From: Anaeromyces robustus
Taxonomy: Eukaryota; Neocallimastigomycota; Neocallimastigomycetes; Neocallimastigales; Neocallimastigaceae
Assembly (NCBI GenBank): GCA_002104895.1
Contig: MCFG01000252.1
Span: forward strand, 70,001-104,048
Length of the DNA: 34,048 bases
Direction: 5' to 3'
How positions within the stretch are numbered: position 1 is the first letter of the stretch; each line of letters starts with the position of its first letter. The notes below the pieces were generated by a model. It saw nothing but the letters and a program-made list of their open reading frames with translations, was not told where the DNA came from and searched no databases. Of the stretch, positions 22,712 to 31,910 are shown in pieces. A program made the position numbers and the translations under genes.

Positions 22712-22976
22712 ATTATAATATAAAGTTTTTATAAAATATAAAAATATAAAAATATAAAAAGAGATAAAAATATAAAAATAGATAAAAATATAAAAATAGA
22801 TAAAAATATAAAGCAAAATAAAATAAAACTATAAATTAATATATTATTATTTTATATAAAAATATTGTAATTAATATATAAATCTAATATTTTTATACTT
22901 TTATATTTTAATTTAATATATATATATATATTAAAATATATAAAAATGAAATGAAAATAAAATAAACTTAGAAATA
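22712..22976. repeat. Spacer with AAATATAAA / AGATAAAAATAT repeats
   Basis: Just after the stop codon, 22735-22812 is a run of near-identical 10- to 16-bp units (AAAATATAAAAATAGATA). This is simple-sequence 3' flank of the upstream gene; nothing else is seen before the next start. Confidence 0.6.
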
Positions 22977-23537
22977 ATGAATGCCATTAAAAATAATGAC
23001 GTAGAAGAAGTAAAATCAATAATTAAGAATTCCGATAGCAATGATACAATTTTAAATATTAATGAAAAAAATAAATTTGATGAATTTCCATTATTATCAG
23101 CTATTGATAAAAATAATATAGAAATAGTTAAAATTTTAATTGATTATGCTAATAATCATAATATTGTTTTAAATCTTAATGATAAAGACGAAATTGGAGA
23201 TTATCCACTTTTAAGTGCTGTTATAATTAATAATATTGAAATGGTAGAATTATTAATGGATTATGCTAATAAAAATAATATTATTTTAGAATTTACTGAA
23301 GAGGATGTAAGTGATACTTCTAAAGTTGATGCAAAAATTATGGAATTAATAAAGAAGTATCTTAAGGAACATGAAGGTCAAACTAATAAAAAAGAAGAGA
23401 CATCAACAAATAATTCTAATATTAAAAACTCAAATAATGATAATAATGATAATAATAATGATAAAGCTAAAAATAATTCTATTACTAAAAATTGTAATAA
23501 TAAAAAACTTTCCGATGCAGATATAACAAGTACATAA
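22977..23537 (+). CDS. Small ankyrin-repeat protein (second tandem paralogue)
   Basis: A 186-residue protein. MNAIKNNDVEEVKSIIKN is the N-terminal cap. Two full ankyrin repeats follow (NEKNKFDEFPLLSAIDKNNI and NDKDEIGDYPLLSAV segments), then the cap FTEEDVSDTSKVDAKIMELI. It ends in a disordered tail rich in Asn, Lys and Asp (about 125-186) that its downstream neighbour lacks. In sequence it is closest to the gene at 23734: both contain KYDEFPLLSA/KFDEFPLLSA and DEIGDYPLLSA. It is likely a shortened derivative of the six-repeat protein upstream. No catalytic residues are recognised. Confidence 0.82.
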   Translation: MNAIKNNDVEEVKSIIKNSDSNDTILNINEKNKFDEFPLLSAIDKNNIEIVKILIDYANNHNIVLNLNDKDEIGDYPLLSAVIINNIEMVELLMDYANKNNIILEFTEEDVSDTSKVDAKIMELIKKYLKEHEGQTNKKEETSTNNSNIKNSNNDNNDNNNDKAKNNSITKNCNNKKLSDADITST

Positions 23538-23555
23538 TTAATTAAAATTATAATT

Positions 23556-23591
<36 letters not shown>

Positions 23592-23733
23592 TTTTATAAT
23601 AACTTTGTTTATAATTTTATTATTAAAAAAAACATATAAACTTATTTATTTAAAAACTAATTTACATATATATATAAATAAAATAAATATATAAATAAAA
23701 TTTAAAAAAAAAAAAAAAAAAAACTTAGATATC

Positions 23734-24150
23734 ATGGATGCCATTAAAGCTAATGATTACTATAAATTAAGCACCTTTTTAGAAGAAGCAGATGATGATA
23801 ATATTATTTTGAATATTAATAAAAAGAATAAATATGATGAATTTCCATTATTATCAGCTATTGATAAAAATAATACTGATATAGTTAAACATTTAATTGA
23901 TTATGCTGATAATAATAATATTACTCTTAATATTAATGATAAGGATGAGATTGGTGACTATCCTCTTTTAAGTGCCATTACAGTTAATAATATTGAAATT
24001 ATTGAATTATTAATTGATTATGCTAATAATCATGATATTATTTTAGAAATTAATGAAGGAGATATAAGTGATACTTCCAAAGTAAATAATGATATTCGTC
24101 AATTAATTAATAAATATTGTAAAGATCACAATATTAATTTAAATGTTTAA
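23734..24150 (+). CDS. Small ankyrin-repeat protein (third tandem paralogue)
   Basis: A 138-residue protein, the shortest of the cluster. It starts MDAIKANDYYKLSTFLEE and carries two full repeats (NKKNKYDEFPLLSAIDKNNT, NDKDEIGDYPLLSAITVNNI). It ends with the same cap as its neighbours (NEGDISDTSKVNNDIRQLI) and no disordered tail. It lies 196 bp after the second gene, and an A run before the ATG marks the start. Frame and length are clean, so it looks like a live gene and not a fragment of a longer array. Confidence 0.82.
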   Translation: MDAIKANDYYKLSTFLEEADDDNIILNINKKNKYDEFPLLSAIDKNNTDIVKHLIDYADNNNITLNINDKDEIGDYPLLSAITVNNIEIIELLIDYANNHDIILEINEGDISDTSKVNNDIRQLINKYCKDHNINLNV

Positions 24151-25745
24151 AACTAATTAAGAAAAAATAAATAAATGAATAAATAAATAAATAAATAATA
24201 GTAATAATAATAATAATATTCCTAAAAAATTAATAATTTAGTAATTTCAAATAATAGTTATTAAATCTAAAGTTTCTTTATATTTAATAAGTATTATTTT
24301 TAATTTTATTAGTTTTAATAATATTATTTAATATTATTTTTAAAAAATAAAAAAAATAAAAAAAATAAAGAATAAAAATTTAATTTATAATTTTTATTAA
24401 TATAAATAAAAATAAATTTAATTTTTATTAAATAAAAAAAAAAATTAATATTTAATACAACAATATTTAAATTTTTTTTTTTTTTTTTTGTATCAATGAA
24501 TTTTAATTATTTTAAAATAAAGTTAAAGGTGTCAATATCAATTTCAAATAGTAAAACCATGGAATATAATATAATCCAGATACATTCAATTCATGTTAAT
24601 ATTACTTGATAAATCTATCTATCTATAAAAGAATGTTAACATTTTAAATTTAAAATACATCATGTATGTATGTAATATGTAATCATTTATAAAAAATATG
24701 ATTTCATATTTTTGAATTTTTTTTTTTTTACTTACTTACTTTTAGCATTATGGCTTTATAATTTATAATAACATATAATCAAATGTTTTTACAATATTTA
24801 ATTCTTTTAATTCTTTTAATTCTTTTAATTCTTTAATTAATTAATTAAAAAAAAAATATTAAAAAAAAAAAAAAAAGTTCAAATACTTGAACTTTAATAA
24901 TTAATTAATTATCTTTCTAAGAAAAGTCCACAAAAAATTAAACTGAAATAAATTTTCATTTATTATTTTATAATTATTTTTTAATTTTTTTTTTTAATTT
25001 TGTTTTAATGAATGAAAAATGAAAATACAGTTATCCATAAATATAATTTATTTTATTCATTTGATTAGCCCATTTTATATAATAAAAGACATATAAAATA
25101 ATGTAATACATTTAAATATTTTTTTCTTTTCTTTAAAAAAAATATACAAAAGTAAAAAATATATAAATAAATAAATATATTTATATTTATTTATTTATTT
25201 ATTTATTTATTTATTAATCGAGATATTTCTACTTTTTTTTTAAAAAAAATTAAAAAAAAAATATTTATATATAAGAAATAAAACAATAAATAAAAAATAA
25301 AAAAATAATAAAAAATAATAAAAAAGAAAAATAAACAATTAAATAATTTTTAAAATTCTAAATCATTAAAAATAATACTTTGTTATTCACATTTATAAAG
25401 ATTTGAAGAGAAATAAAATAGTTTTTCTTTATATATATATGAGTTTATAAATATTATATTGTATTATAACTTACTGTATCGTACTGTGAATTGTTATATT
25501 AAAAAATTTTTTTCTTTAATCTATGTTATTCCTTTTTTATGATCTTTTTCTTAGTATTTAGTTATACTTTTTATTTTTTACAAATAAAAAAATAAAAAAA
25601 TACATGTAAATTAAAAATAATATTTAAAAATATTTTGTATCAACATTTATATAAAGAAGAATTAAATAATTTATTTTTAATTATAATTAAAATACATTTT
25701 TTTTATCATAATATTAAAGTTAAATATTTAACATATCATACTATA

Positions 25746-25797
<52 letters not shown>

Positions 25798-26091
25798 TTA
25801 ATAAAATTTAACTATTAAATATTAAATAATTAATTAAGAATTTAAGAATTATACTCTTAACTTAAAAGAAAAATATAAATGAAGCTTTAAAACATTTTTG
25901 TATATAAATATAATAAAAAAAATGTCAATAATATTAATTATTAATTATTAATTATTTAATTATTAGATAAATAATATTTTGTAAAACGTCTTTTATAATA
26001 GAGGTTTTTATTTTTTATAATAAACTTTATTTAATAATAAATTATATAAATTTTTACTAATATTTTACTTTTTTAATTTATTTTAATATGA
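24151..26091. other. Gene-poor AT-rich spacer
   Basis: No coding region seen. Contains a TTAATTCTTT tandem stretch (24798-24835), ATTT arrays (25180-25215) and an AAT array at about 25748-25798. It ends at the inverted repeat upstream of the large ankyrin gene. Confidence 0.5.
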
Positions 26092-26193
26092 CTTAAAATG
26101 TGGAAAATGTGGTAAATACATTAATTAAATCTTTAATTCTTAAAAAAATAATAAATTTAATTAATGTATTTACCACATTTTCCACATTTTAAG
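26092..26193. repeat. Perfect 39-bp inverted repeat with 24-base loop
   Basis: Left arm 26092-26130, right arm 26155-26193, every base complementary. The left arm begins CTTAAAATGTGG and contains AAAATGTGG twice in a row. The GTGG-bearing sequence is not simple AT repeat, so a perfect 39-base match is not expected by chance. It sits 128 bp before the ATG at 26322. It could be a tiny foldback element, a long hairpin in the 5' leader, or paired binding sites. Confidence 0.9.
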
Positions 26194-26321
26194 ATAAAAA
26201 ATAAAAAAAATTAAATAATAAAATGAATTTATTAACTTTAAAAAATAAATTTTTTTTTTTTTAATTTTATTTTATTTATACTTTTTTTTTTATTAATTAA
26301 TATTTTTAATATTTATATTTA

Positions 26322-28604
26322 ATGAGTGATTTTCAAATTGATTCATTTATCACTGCAATAGATAATGAAAATATTGATAAAATAAAAATTTTAAAAAAGA
26401 ACAGTAATATTAATAAAAATATTTTATTGGAAATATATAAAAGAGGTTTACTTACTTCAAAAAGATTAGAATTTATAGTTAAAAATTGTTACGAATATAT
26501 CACTTTTTCATCAACTTTACTAAAAACATTATTAAAAGATAATAATTATGAATTATTGAATATTATTTTTAATAATATTGGCTTTTATGATAATGAATTT
26601 ATTAAAAAATTACTTATATATCGTAAAAATAATATACCATTATCTACTTTAGAATTAAATCAACAAATTGAACTTTATAAATTTTCAACAATAAAAAATA
26701 AAAATATTTGGGCTGATTATCATTATTCAAGTATTATTTATTTATTTAACGCTTGTTTAAATGGAAAAATAATTTTAGTTAAATATTTGAATAAACTTGG
26801 AATAAATACAAATGAAATAAACTGGTATGGTGAAACACTATTATTTTTTGCTTGTTTAGGTAGGAATGAAAATTTAGTAAAATTTTTAATTAAACATGTA
26901 TCAGTTATTAATAAAGAAAATAAATATGGTAATACTCCATTATTTTTTGCATGTTCAAGTGGAAATAAAGATTTAGTAAATTATTTAATAAAAATTGGAG
27001 CAGATATTAATAAAAAAAATGAGAATGGTGAAACACCAATATTTAATGCCTGTAAAAGTGGAAATGTCAATTTAGTTAAGTATTTAATGGAACAACATGA
27101 AGAAGATATAAATAAAGAAAATATATATGGTAATACCCCATTATTCAGTACTTGTGGAAAAGGAAATGAAAATTTAGTAAAATATTTAATTGAACTTGGC
27201 GCTGATATAAATAAAGAAAATAATAAGGGTGAAACACCAGTATTTAATGCCTGTTTAAATGGAAATATAAATATAGTAAAATATTTAATTGAACTTGGAG
27301 CAGATATTAATAAAGCAAATAATAAGGGTGAAACACCAATATTTAATTCCTTTAAAAATGGAAATATAAATTTAGTAAAATATTTAATTGAACTTGGAAC
27401 AGATATTAATGAAGCAATTAAATATGACTCACTATTATTTAAAACCTGTAAAAGTGGAAATAAAAATTTAGTAAAATATTTAATTGAACATGGAGCAGAT
27501 GTTAATAAAGAAAATGAAAATGGTGAAACACCATTACTTTATGCTTGTCGAAGTAATAATGATAATTTAATAAAAAATTTAATAGAATATGGAGCAGATG
27601 TTAATAAAGAAAATAAATATGGTGTAACACCATTAATTTGTGCTTGTCAAAGTAAAAATTATAATTTAATAAAAAATTTAATAGAAAATGGAGCAGATGT
27701 TAATAAAGAAAATAAAAATGGTGAAACACCATTAATTATTGCTTGTCAAAGTAAAAATTATAATTTAATAAAAAATTTAATAGAATATGGAGCAGATGTA
27801 AATAAAGAAAATAATAAAGGTGAAACAACATTAATTTATGTTTGTCGAAAGAAACATAATAACTTAGTAAAATATTTAATTAAACATGGAGGAAATGTAA
27901 ATAAAGAAAATCTGTATGGTAAAACACCATTATTTTATGCTTGTGAAAGTGGAAATTATGATTCAGTAAAATATTTAATAGAATATGGAGCAGATGTTAA
28001 TAAAGAAAATAAATATGGTGAAACACCATTATTTTATGCTTGTCCATATGAAAATGAAAATTTAGTAAAATATTTAATAGAATATGGAGCAGATATTAAT
28101 AAAGAAAATAAAGTTGGTGAAACACCATTATTTAGGGCTTGTACAATTGAAAATGATATTTTAGTAAAATATTTAATAGAATATGGAGCAGATATTAATA
28201 AAGAAAATAAGGATGGTGAAACACCATTATTTAAGGCTTGTGAAAAAGGAAATGAAAATTCAGTGAAATATTTAATAGAATATGGAGCAGATGTTAATAA
28301 AGAAAATAAAGATGGTGAAACACCATTATTTAAGGCTTTTAATTGGGAAAATGATATTACAGTAAAATATTTAATAGAAAATGGAGCAGATGTTAATAAA
28401 GAAAATAATAAAGGTGAAACACCATTATTTGAGGCTTGTTATTGGGAAAATGAAAATTTAGTAAAATATTTAATAGAAAATGGAGCAGATGTTAATAAAG
28501 AAAATAATGATGGTAAAACACCATTATTATATGCTTATGAAATTGAAAATAATAGTTTAGTAAAATGTTTAATAGAATGTGGAGGAGCTAATATTCATAA
28601 ATAG
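26322..28604 (+). CDS. Large ankyrin-repeat protein, paralogue of the protein at 10772
   Basis: A 760-residue single-exon protein. Residues 1-140 form the same head as the protein at 10772: AIDNENIDKIK, LLTSKRLEFIVKNC, a FYDNEFIKKLL segment and LNQQIELYKFS line up. Then follow about 18-19 ankyrin repeats with the core KYLIEYGADINKENKxGETPLFxAC. The last third is the most uniform (residues about 395-757), implying recent repeat expansion and homogenisation. The protein ends abruptly inside a repeat (CGGANIHK). A further ankyrin fragment lies just downstream in another frame, so the present C terminus looks secondary. No signal, membrane span or enzyme domain; expected to be a protein-binding scaffold. 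Start: ATG at 26322. Confidence 0.9.
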   Translation: MSDFQIDSFITAIDNENIDKIKILKKNSNINKNILLEIYKRGLLTSKRLEFIVKNCYEYITFSSTLLKTLLKDNNYELLNIIFNNIGFYDNEFIKKLLIYRKNNIPLSTLELNQQIELYKFSTIKNKNIWADYHYSSIIYLFNACLNGKIILVKYLNKLGINTNEINWYGETLLFFACLGRNENLVKFLIKHVSVINKENKYGNTPLFFACSSGNKDLVNYLIKIGADINKKNENGETPIFNACKSGNVNLVKYLMEQHEEDINKENIYGNTPLFSTCGKGNENLVKYLIELGADINKENNKGETPVFNACLNGNINIVKYLIELGADINKANNKGETPIFNSFKNGNINLVKYLIELGTDINEAIKYDSLLFKTCKSGNKNLVKYLIEHGADVNKENENGETPLLYACRSNNDNLIKNLIEYGADVNKENKYGVTPLICACQSKNYNLIKNLIENGADVNKENKNGETPLIIACQSKNYNLIKNLIEYGADVNKENNKGETTLIYVCRKKHNNLVKYLIKHGGNVNKENLYGKTPLFYACESGNYDSVKYLIEYGADVNKENKYGETPLFYACPYENENLVKYLIEYGADINKENKVGETPLFRACTIENDILVKYLIEYGADINKENKDGETPLFKACEKGNENSVKYLIEYGADVNKENKDGETPLFKAFNWENDITVKYLIENGADVNKENNKGETPLFEACYWENENLVKYLIENGADVNKENNDGKTPLLYAYEIENNSLVKCLIECGGANIHK

Positions 28605-28627
28605 AATAAATAGAGTATAAAAAAAAA

Positions 28628-28696
28628 ACCCCATTATTAATAGCAGCAGAATATTACAATAAAAATATAATAAATATTTTATCTCATTATAAATAA
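28628..28696 (+). pseudogene. Out-of-frame ankyrin remnant after the large ankyrin gene
   Basis: Begins 24 bp after the stop at 28604. It reads TPLLIAAEYYNKNIINILS and then HYK stop, which is an ankyrin-type helix pair. Its frame differs from that of the upstream gene. It is best read as the former 3' end of that gene, cut off by an indel or stop in the A-rich stretch between them. Confidence 0.65.
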
Positions 28697-28729
28697 AAAC
28701 AATTAAAAAAAGTTAAAATAAAAGATTAA

Positions 28730-28945
28730 AAAAATAAAAAAAAATTAAAAAAAAAAAAATTGAAATAAAAAAAAAAAAAATTAAAATAAAAAAAAAATAA
28801 AAATTGAAATAAAAAAAAAAAAAAATTAAAATAAAAAAAAAATAAAAATTAAAATAAAAAAAAAATAAAAATTAAAATAAAAAAAAAAAAATTAAAATAA
28901 AAAAAAAAAAAATTAAAATAAAAAAAAAAAAAATTAAAATAAAAT
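28730..28945. repeat. A-rich minisatellite
   Basis: About a dozen units of the type AATTAAAATAAAAAAAAAA, varying in A-run length and sometimes with TTGAAAT. Simple repeat in the 3' flank of the large ankyrin gene. Confidence 0.8.
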
Positions 28946-29803
28946 TCATTTTTTAATATAATTCTTTCAAAAATTTTTTTTATTTATTTTTTTTTATTTT
29001 TTTTATAATTAATAATATTCTTATTACTTTATAAAAATTTATTTATTATAATAATATTTTTTTTTATTTTATTTTTTGTTTAATATTATTTCTTTTTGGT
29101 TTGTTTTGTTTTGCTTGTTTTTTTTTTTTATTTTTTTAAAAAATAATATGAGATGAAATTTATTCTTTATATATACTTTTTTTTTTTCATTTATTATTTA
29201 TTTAACATATTATTATATTGAATATAATAATATATTAATAAAACTTATATTATTTTTTTGAATTATCAAAAGTCACATGATTTCATTTAATATATATAAA
29301 TAATAAAAATTTAATTATTAATTATTAATTAATATACAAATTTTAAAATAATTACACAAAAAAAACATTTTTAACACAAAGAAATTTTATCTATTCTTTT
29401 TTTTTTTTTATTTTTTTTTTTTATTTTTTCTTATTGAAAATATAAAAACTTTATTTAATAATATAATTTAAAAAATTGTTGAACGCTTTATAAATTTATG
29501 GATTTTTATCCTTAACAGATTTTATATTTATTTTAAATTAAATGTTAAAATTATTATATTTTATAGTTCAATCATTATTAATTAAATTATTTATATAAGC
29601 AAATAAGCAAATAAACTTTATTATAAGTAAATTAATATAAAAGAATAGAAAATCAGCCCTTATCTAGGAATATCTATAGTAAGATAGTTGAGATGAAGAG
29701 AGATATTCTTACAACTGATCATTAATTAGAATATTTAAACAAAAGAATAATAAATAAAAAAAGTGTACTCAAGTTCCTTAATAAATAAATTAACTGTGTT
29801 ATA

Positions 29804-29865
<62 letters not shown>

Positions 29866-30085
29866 TTTGAAAAATAAATATATTAAAAAAGAATAACATA
29901 AAAAATATATAATTATTTATTAAATATTTTTCTATTATTTTTATATTTATTATTTTTTCTATAATTATTATTATTTATGATTTATAATAATATTTATTAT
30001 TATTTCAATTCCAATATACAAATAATTTTCTTTTTCCTTAAATAATGTGAATTATTAGAATAAACAACTAAAAACATTAAAATCA
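28946..30085. other. Gene-poor spacer with ATT array and a slightly GC-richer patch
   Basis: No believable gene. 29650-29780 is less AT-rich than its surroundings and carries partially self-complementary GGAATATCTATAG / GAGAGATATTCTTAC segments, without a recognised RNA fold. An ATT array runs from about 29806 to 29865. Confidence 0.45.
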
Positions 30086-30169
30086 ATGTTAAAACAACCG
30101 AAAAATAAAAATTCCTTAAAATTCACTATAAATGTTATAAAAATTGAAGAGAAAGAAAAAATTGAAAAG
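30086..30169 (+). CDS. Possible first exon of an unrecognised gene
   Basis: ATG followed by 28 sense codons (MLKQPKNKNSLKFTI..., ending IEEKEKIEK) with mixed codon composition unlike the surrounding simple sequence, then a GTAAAA donor at 30170. A phase-compatible acceptor exists at 30579 (AACAG, followed by RSPLLISNIY...), but the second piece is hydrophobic AT-rich sequence and unconvincing. No homologue recognised. Could be a short orphan exon or chance. Confidence 0.2.
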
Positions 30170-30723
30170 GTAAAAATATATAAAAAAAATGTATATATAT
30201 ATAAACATCTATATATATACATATTTATTATAACATAAATATATAAATACTATAAAAATAAATCCTATAAATTTAAGTGTAAACTTTTTTTTTATTGTTA
30301 TTAAAGTTTTTTTTTTTTTTTAAATTTTTGTAATACAATGAAAATAGTGTAATATGAAAATATATATTTTTTTTTCTTTTTTTTTTTTTTTTAAAAATTT
30401 AAAAATTTTTTTAAAAAAAAAAAAAAAAAACTAAATTATTGATTTTTGTGTGTATTATTCACATAATCAACTAGTAAAAAATTTTCATTTCATTATTATT
30501 AGTTTTTTTTTTTTTTTTTTTTAAAAAATTTCAAGTATTGTAAAAAATTTAACTATTTTTACATAATGTTATTAATTAACAGAGAAGTCCACTGTTAATA
30601 TCCAATATATATATATTATTTATTTTTATTATTTCTACATTTTATAAAATAAAATAATAAAAAAAAATAAACCTAATAATAAAGAAAAAAGATATAAGAA
30701 AAAATATATTATAATTTGTTTAT

Positions 30724-30765
30724 TTAATGTTCATCTGAAGTATTTTCAGATGATTTTTTAGATTC
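30724..30765 (-). pseudogene. Possible 3' end of a - strand coding region at an element boundary
   Basis: Read on the - strand, 30765 to 30724 gives ESKKSSENTSDEH and a stop. This has balanced codons and an acidic, Ser-rich composition typical of a protein tail. It stops making sense exactly where the TGTAAC-ended segment begins (30766). If real, it is the severed end of a host gene whose upstream part was displaced by insertion. It is too short to identify. Confidence 0.25.
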
Positions 30766-30782
30766 TGTAACGTTTGCTTTTA

Positions 30783-31711
30783 CACAATAGGTTTATAAAC
30801 AATAAAGTAATTTAAAATAAATATGTTTTGTTAGAAATAAGTTTTATTAATTTTAAAGTATAAATATTAATTATTAATTAGTTATTATAATATTTCAAAT
30901 TACTTATAAACTAATTAATAAAAGCACGAATTTAAAAATATTTTATTAATGAATTTTACACCTATTTATATTTTTTTTTGAAAATAATAAAAATTTCTAA
31001 AAAGTTCTCGAAACTTAAATTTTTTTGATAAAAAAGAATCTTATGGAAAAAGGATAAATTATAAAAAATTTTTATCCGAAAATTTCTGATTTTATTCTAT
31101 TAATTTCTATGATAAAATACAGAAATAAAATACAGAAATAAAATACAGAATGTAACGAATCCTAGAATTAGTAAAATAGTAACCATGGCCTAGTGGTTAG
31201 TCACTAGGACCATCAGGGCAAACGCTCTGGGTTCGACCCACACTAGTTCCAAATTTTATAAAAAAAAAAATTTTTTATTTTAAAATTTAATTACAAATTT
31301 CTGTATTTTATTCTGTATTTGTTTCTGTATTTTATTTCTGTATTTCTTCATAGAATTGCATGGAATAAAATTAGAAACTTTAAGAAAAAATTTTATAATA
31401 TTTCTTTATTTTTCTATAAGATTCATTTTCAATCGAAAAATCTAAGTTTCTAGCATTTTTCATTATTTTTTATATACTTTTATTTTTAAAACTATTTTTC
31501 CGAAAAAACTATAAATAGGTGTAAAATTTTACAAAGAAAATATTTTTTAAAATCGCACTTTTATTAACTAATTAGTTTATAAGTAATTTGAAATATTACA
31601 TTACTAATTGTTAATAAATAATATTTTAATAATTTAATAAATTAATAAAACAAGATCTCAAAAAACAAATTCAATTACTTATAAATATTATTACGAACCT
31701 ATTGTGTTACA
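30783..31711. repeat. Large imperfect palindrome (inverted repeat, arms about 370-410 bp)
   Basis: The left arm (about 30783-31150) and right arm (about 31300-31711) are diverged reverse complements. Landmarks are CACAATAGGTT at 30783 against AACCTATTGTG at 31697; AATATTTCAAATTACTTATA in the left arm against its complement near 31575-31600; TTTTACACCTATTTATA against TATAAATAGGTGTAAAA; and repeated ATACAGAAATAAA against TTTATTTCTGTAT around the centre. The 150 bp between the arms holds the + strand tRNA-like sequence. The arms differ by scattered substitutions and indels, so the structure is not fresh. Confidence 0.85.
31179..31250 (+). ncRNA. tRNA-like sequence with pol III A and B boxes (degenerate)
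   Basis: The A box TGGCCTAGTGG (31186-31196) and B box GGTTCGACCC (31230-31239) match the eukaryotic tRNA promoter consensus at tRNA-like spacing of 44 bases. Counting from the A box, the 5' end GTAACCA (31179) and the 3' end TAGTTCC (31244-31250) pair at 5 of 7 acceptor positions. D, anticodon and T stems are poor, so this is not a working tRNA. It is a tRNA-derived pol III promoter like those of SINE heads. It lies in the centre of the palindrome. Confidence 0.7.
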
Positions 31712-31798
31712 AAACAAAAGACAATCTTATTCCATTAGGATTGTTACACAGAAATTAATAATAAATTTTTCTTAAAATAAAAAATTTTTTATAAATTG

Positions 31799-31870
31799 AG
31801 AATGAGTGTGAGTCGAACCCAAGGAGTTCAGCTCGATGGTCATAGTATTTAACCACTAAACCATGGTTAC
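31799..31870 (-). ncRNA. Second tRNA-like sequence, inverted, with the same box spacing
   Basis: On the - strand: GTAACCA (31870), A box TGGTTTAGTGG (31863-31853), B box GGTTCGACTC (31819-31810), again 44 bases apart and 72 nt overall. The acceptor ends pair only partly. It shares with the copy at 31179 the lead-in TGTAACGAA...AGTAAA-TAGTAACCATGG and the tail AATTTATAAAAAA-TTTTTTATTTTAA. The shared unit is therefore about 150 bp, not only the tRNA-like core. Confidence 0.7.
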
Positions 31871-31899
31871 TAATTTACTGATTATGAGTTTCGTTACAT

Positions 31900-31910
31900 G
31901 GTCCTCCTCT
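31900..31910 (-). other. Polypurine tract before a TGTAAC terminus
   Basis: AGAGGAGGACC on the - strand, one base before TGTAACGAAAC (31898 downward). A purine tract next to a 5'-TG end is the plus-strand priming site of LTR retrotransposons. It lies 3' of the chromodomain remnant on the same strand, in the expected order. Confidence 0.6.

Larger units (their letters stand above)
30766..31898 (-). mobile_element. Terminal-repeat-like segment of a Ty3/Gypsy fossil, or nest of elements (TGTAAC...GTTACA)
   Basis: The segment starts TGTAAC on the + strand at 30766 and ends GTTACA at 31898. It directly follows, on the - strand, a polypurine tract and the chromodomain end of a Ty3/Gypsy pol remnant, which is where a 3' LTR should lie. 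Inside are a large palindrome and two inverted tRNA-like sequences, with further TGTAAC/GTTACA ends at 31151 and 31706. Either it is one unusual LTR or several short elements nested together. The matching 5' LTR is not in the window, so LTR identity cannot be proven here. It is treated as a fossil. Confidence 0.5.

Noticed and set aside
29806-29865. Regular ATT array considered as a CRISPR-like or satellite array
   Set aside because: Plain trinucleotide microsatellite without spacers; also a eukaryotic context.
31179-31250. Functional tRNA gene
   Set aside because: A and B boxes are good, but D, anticodon and T stems do not fold properly and no anticodon can be assigned.
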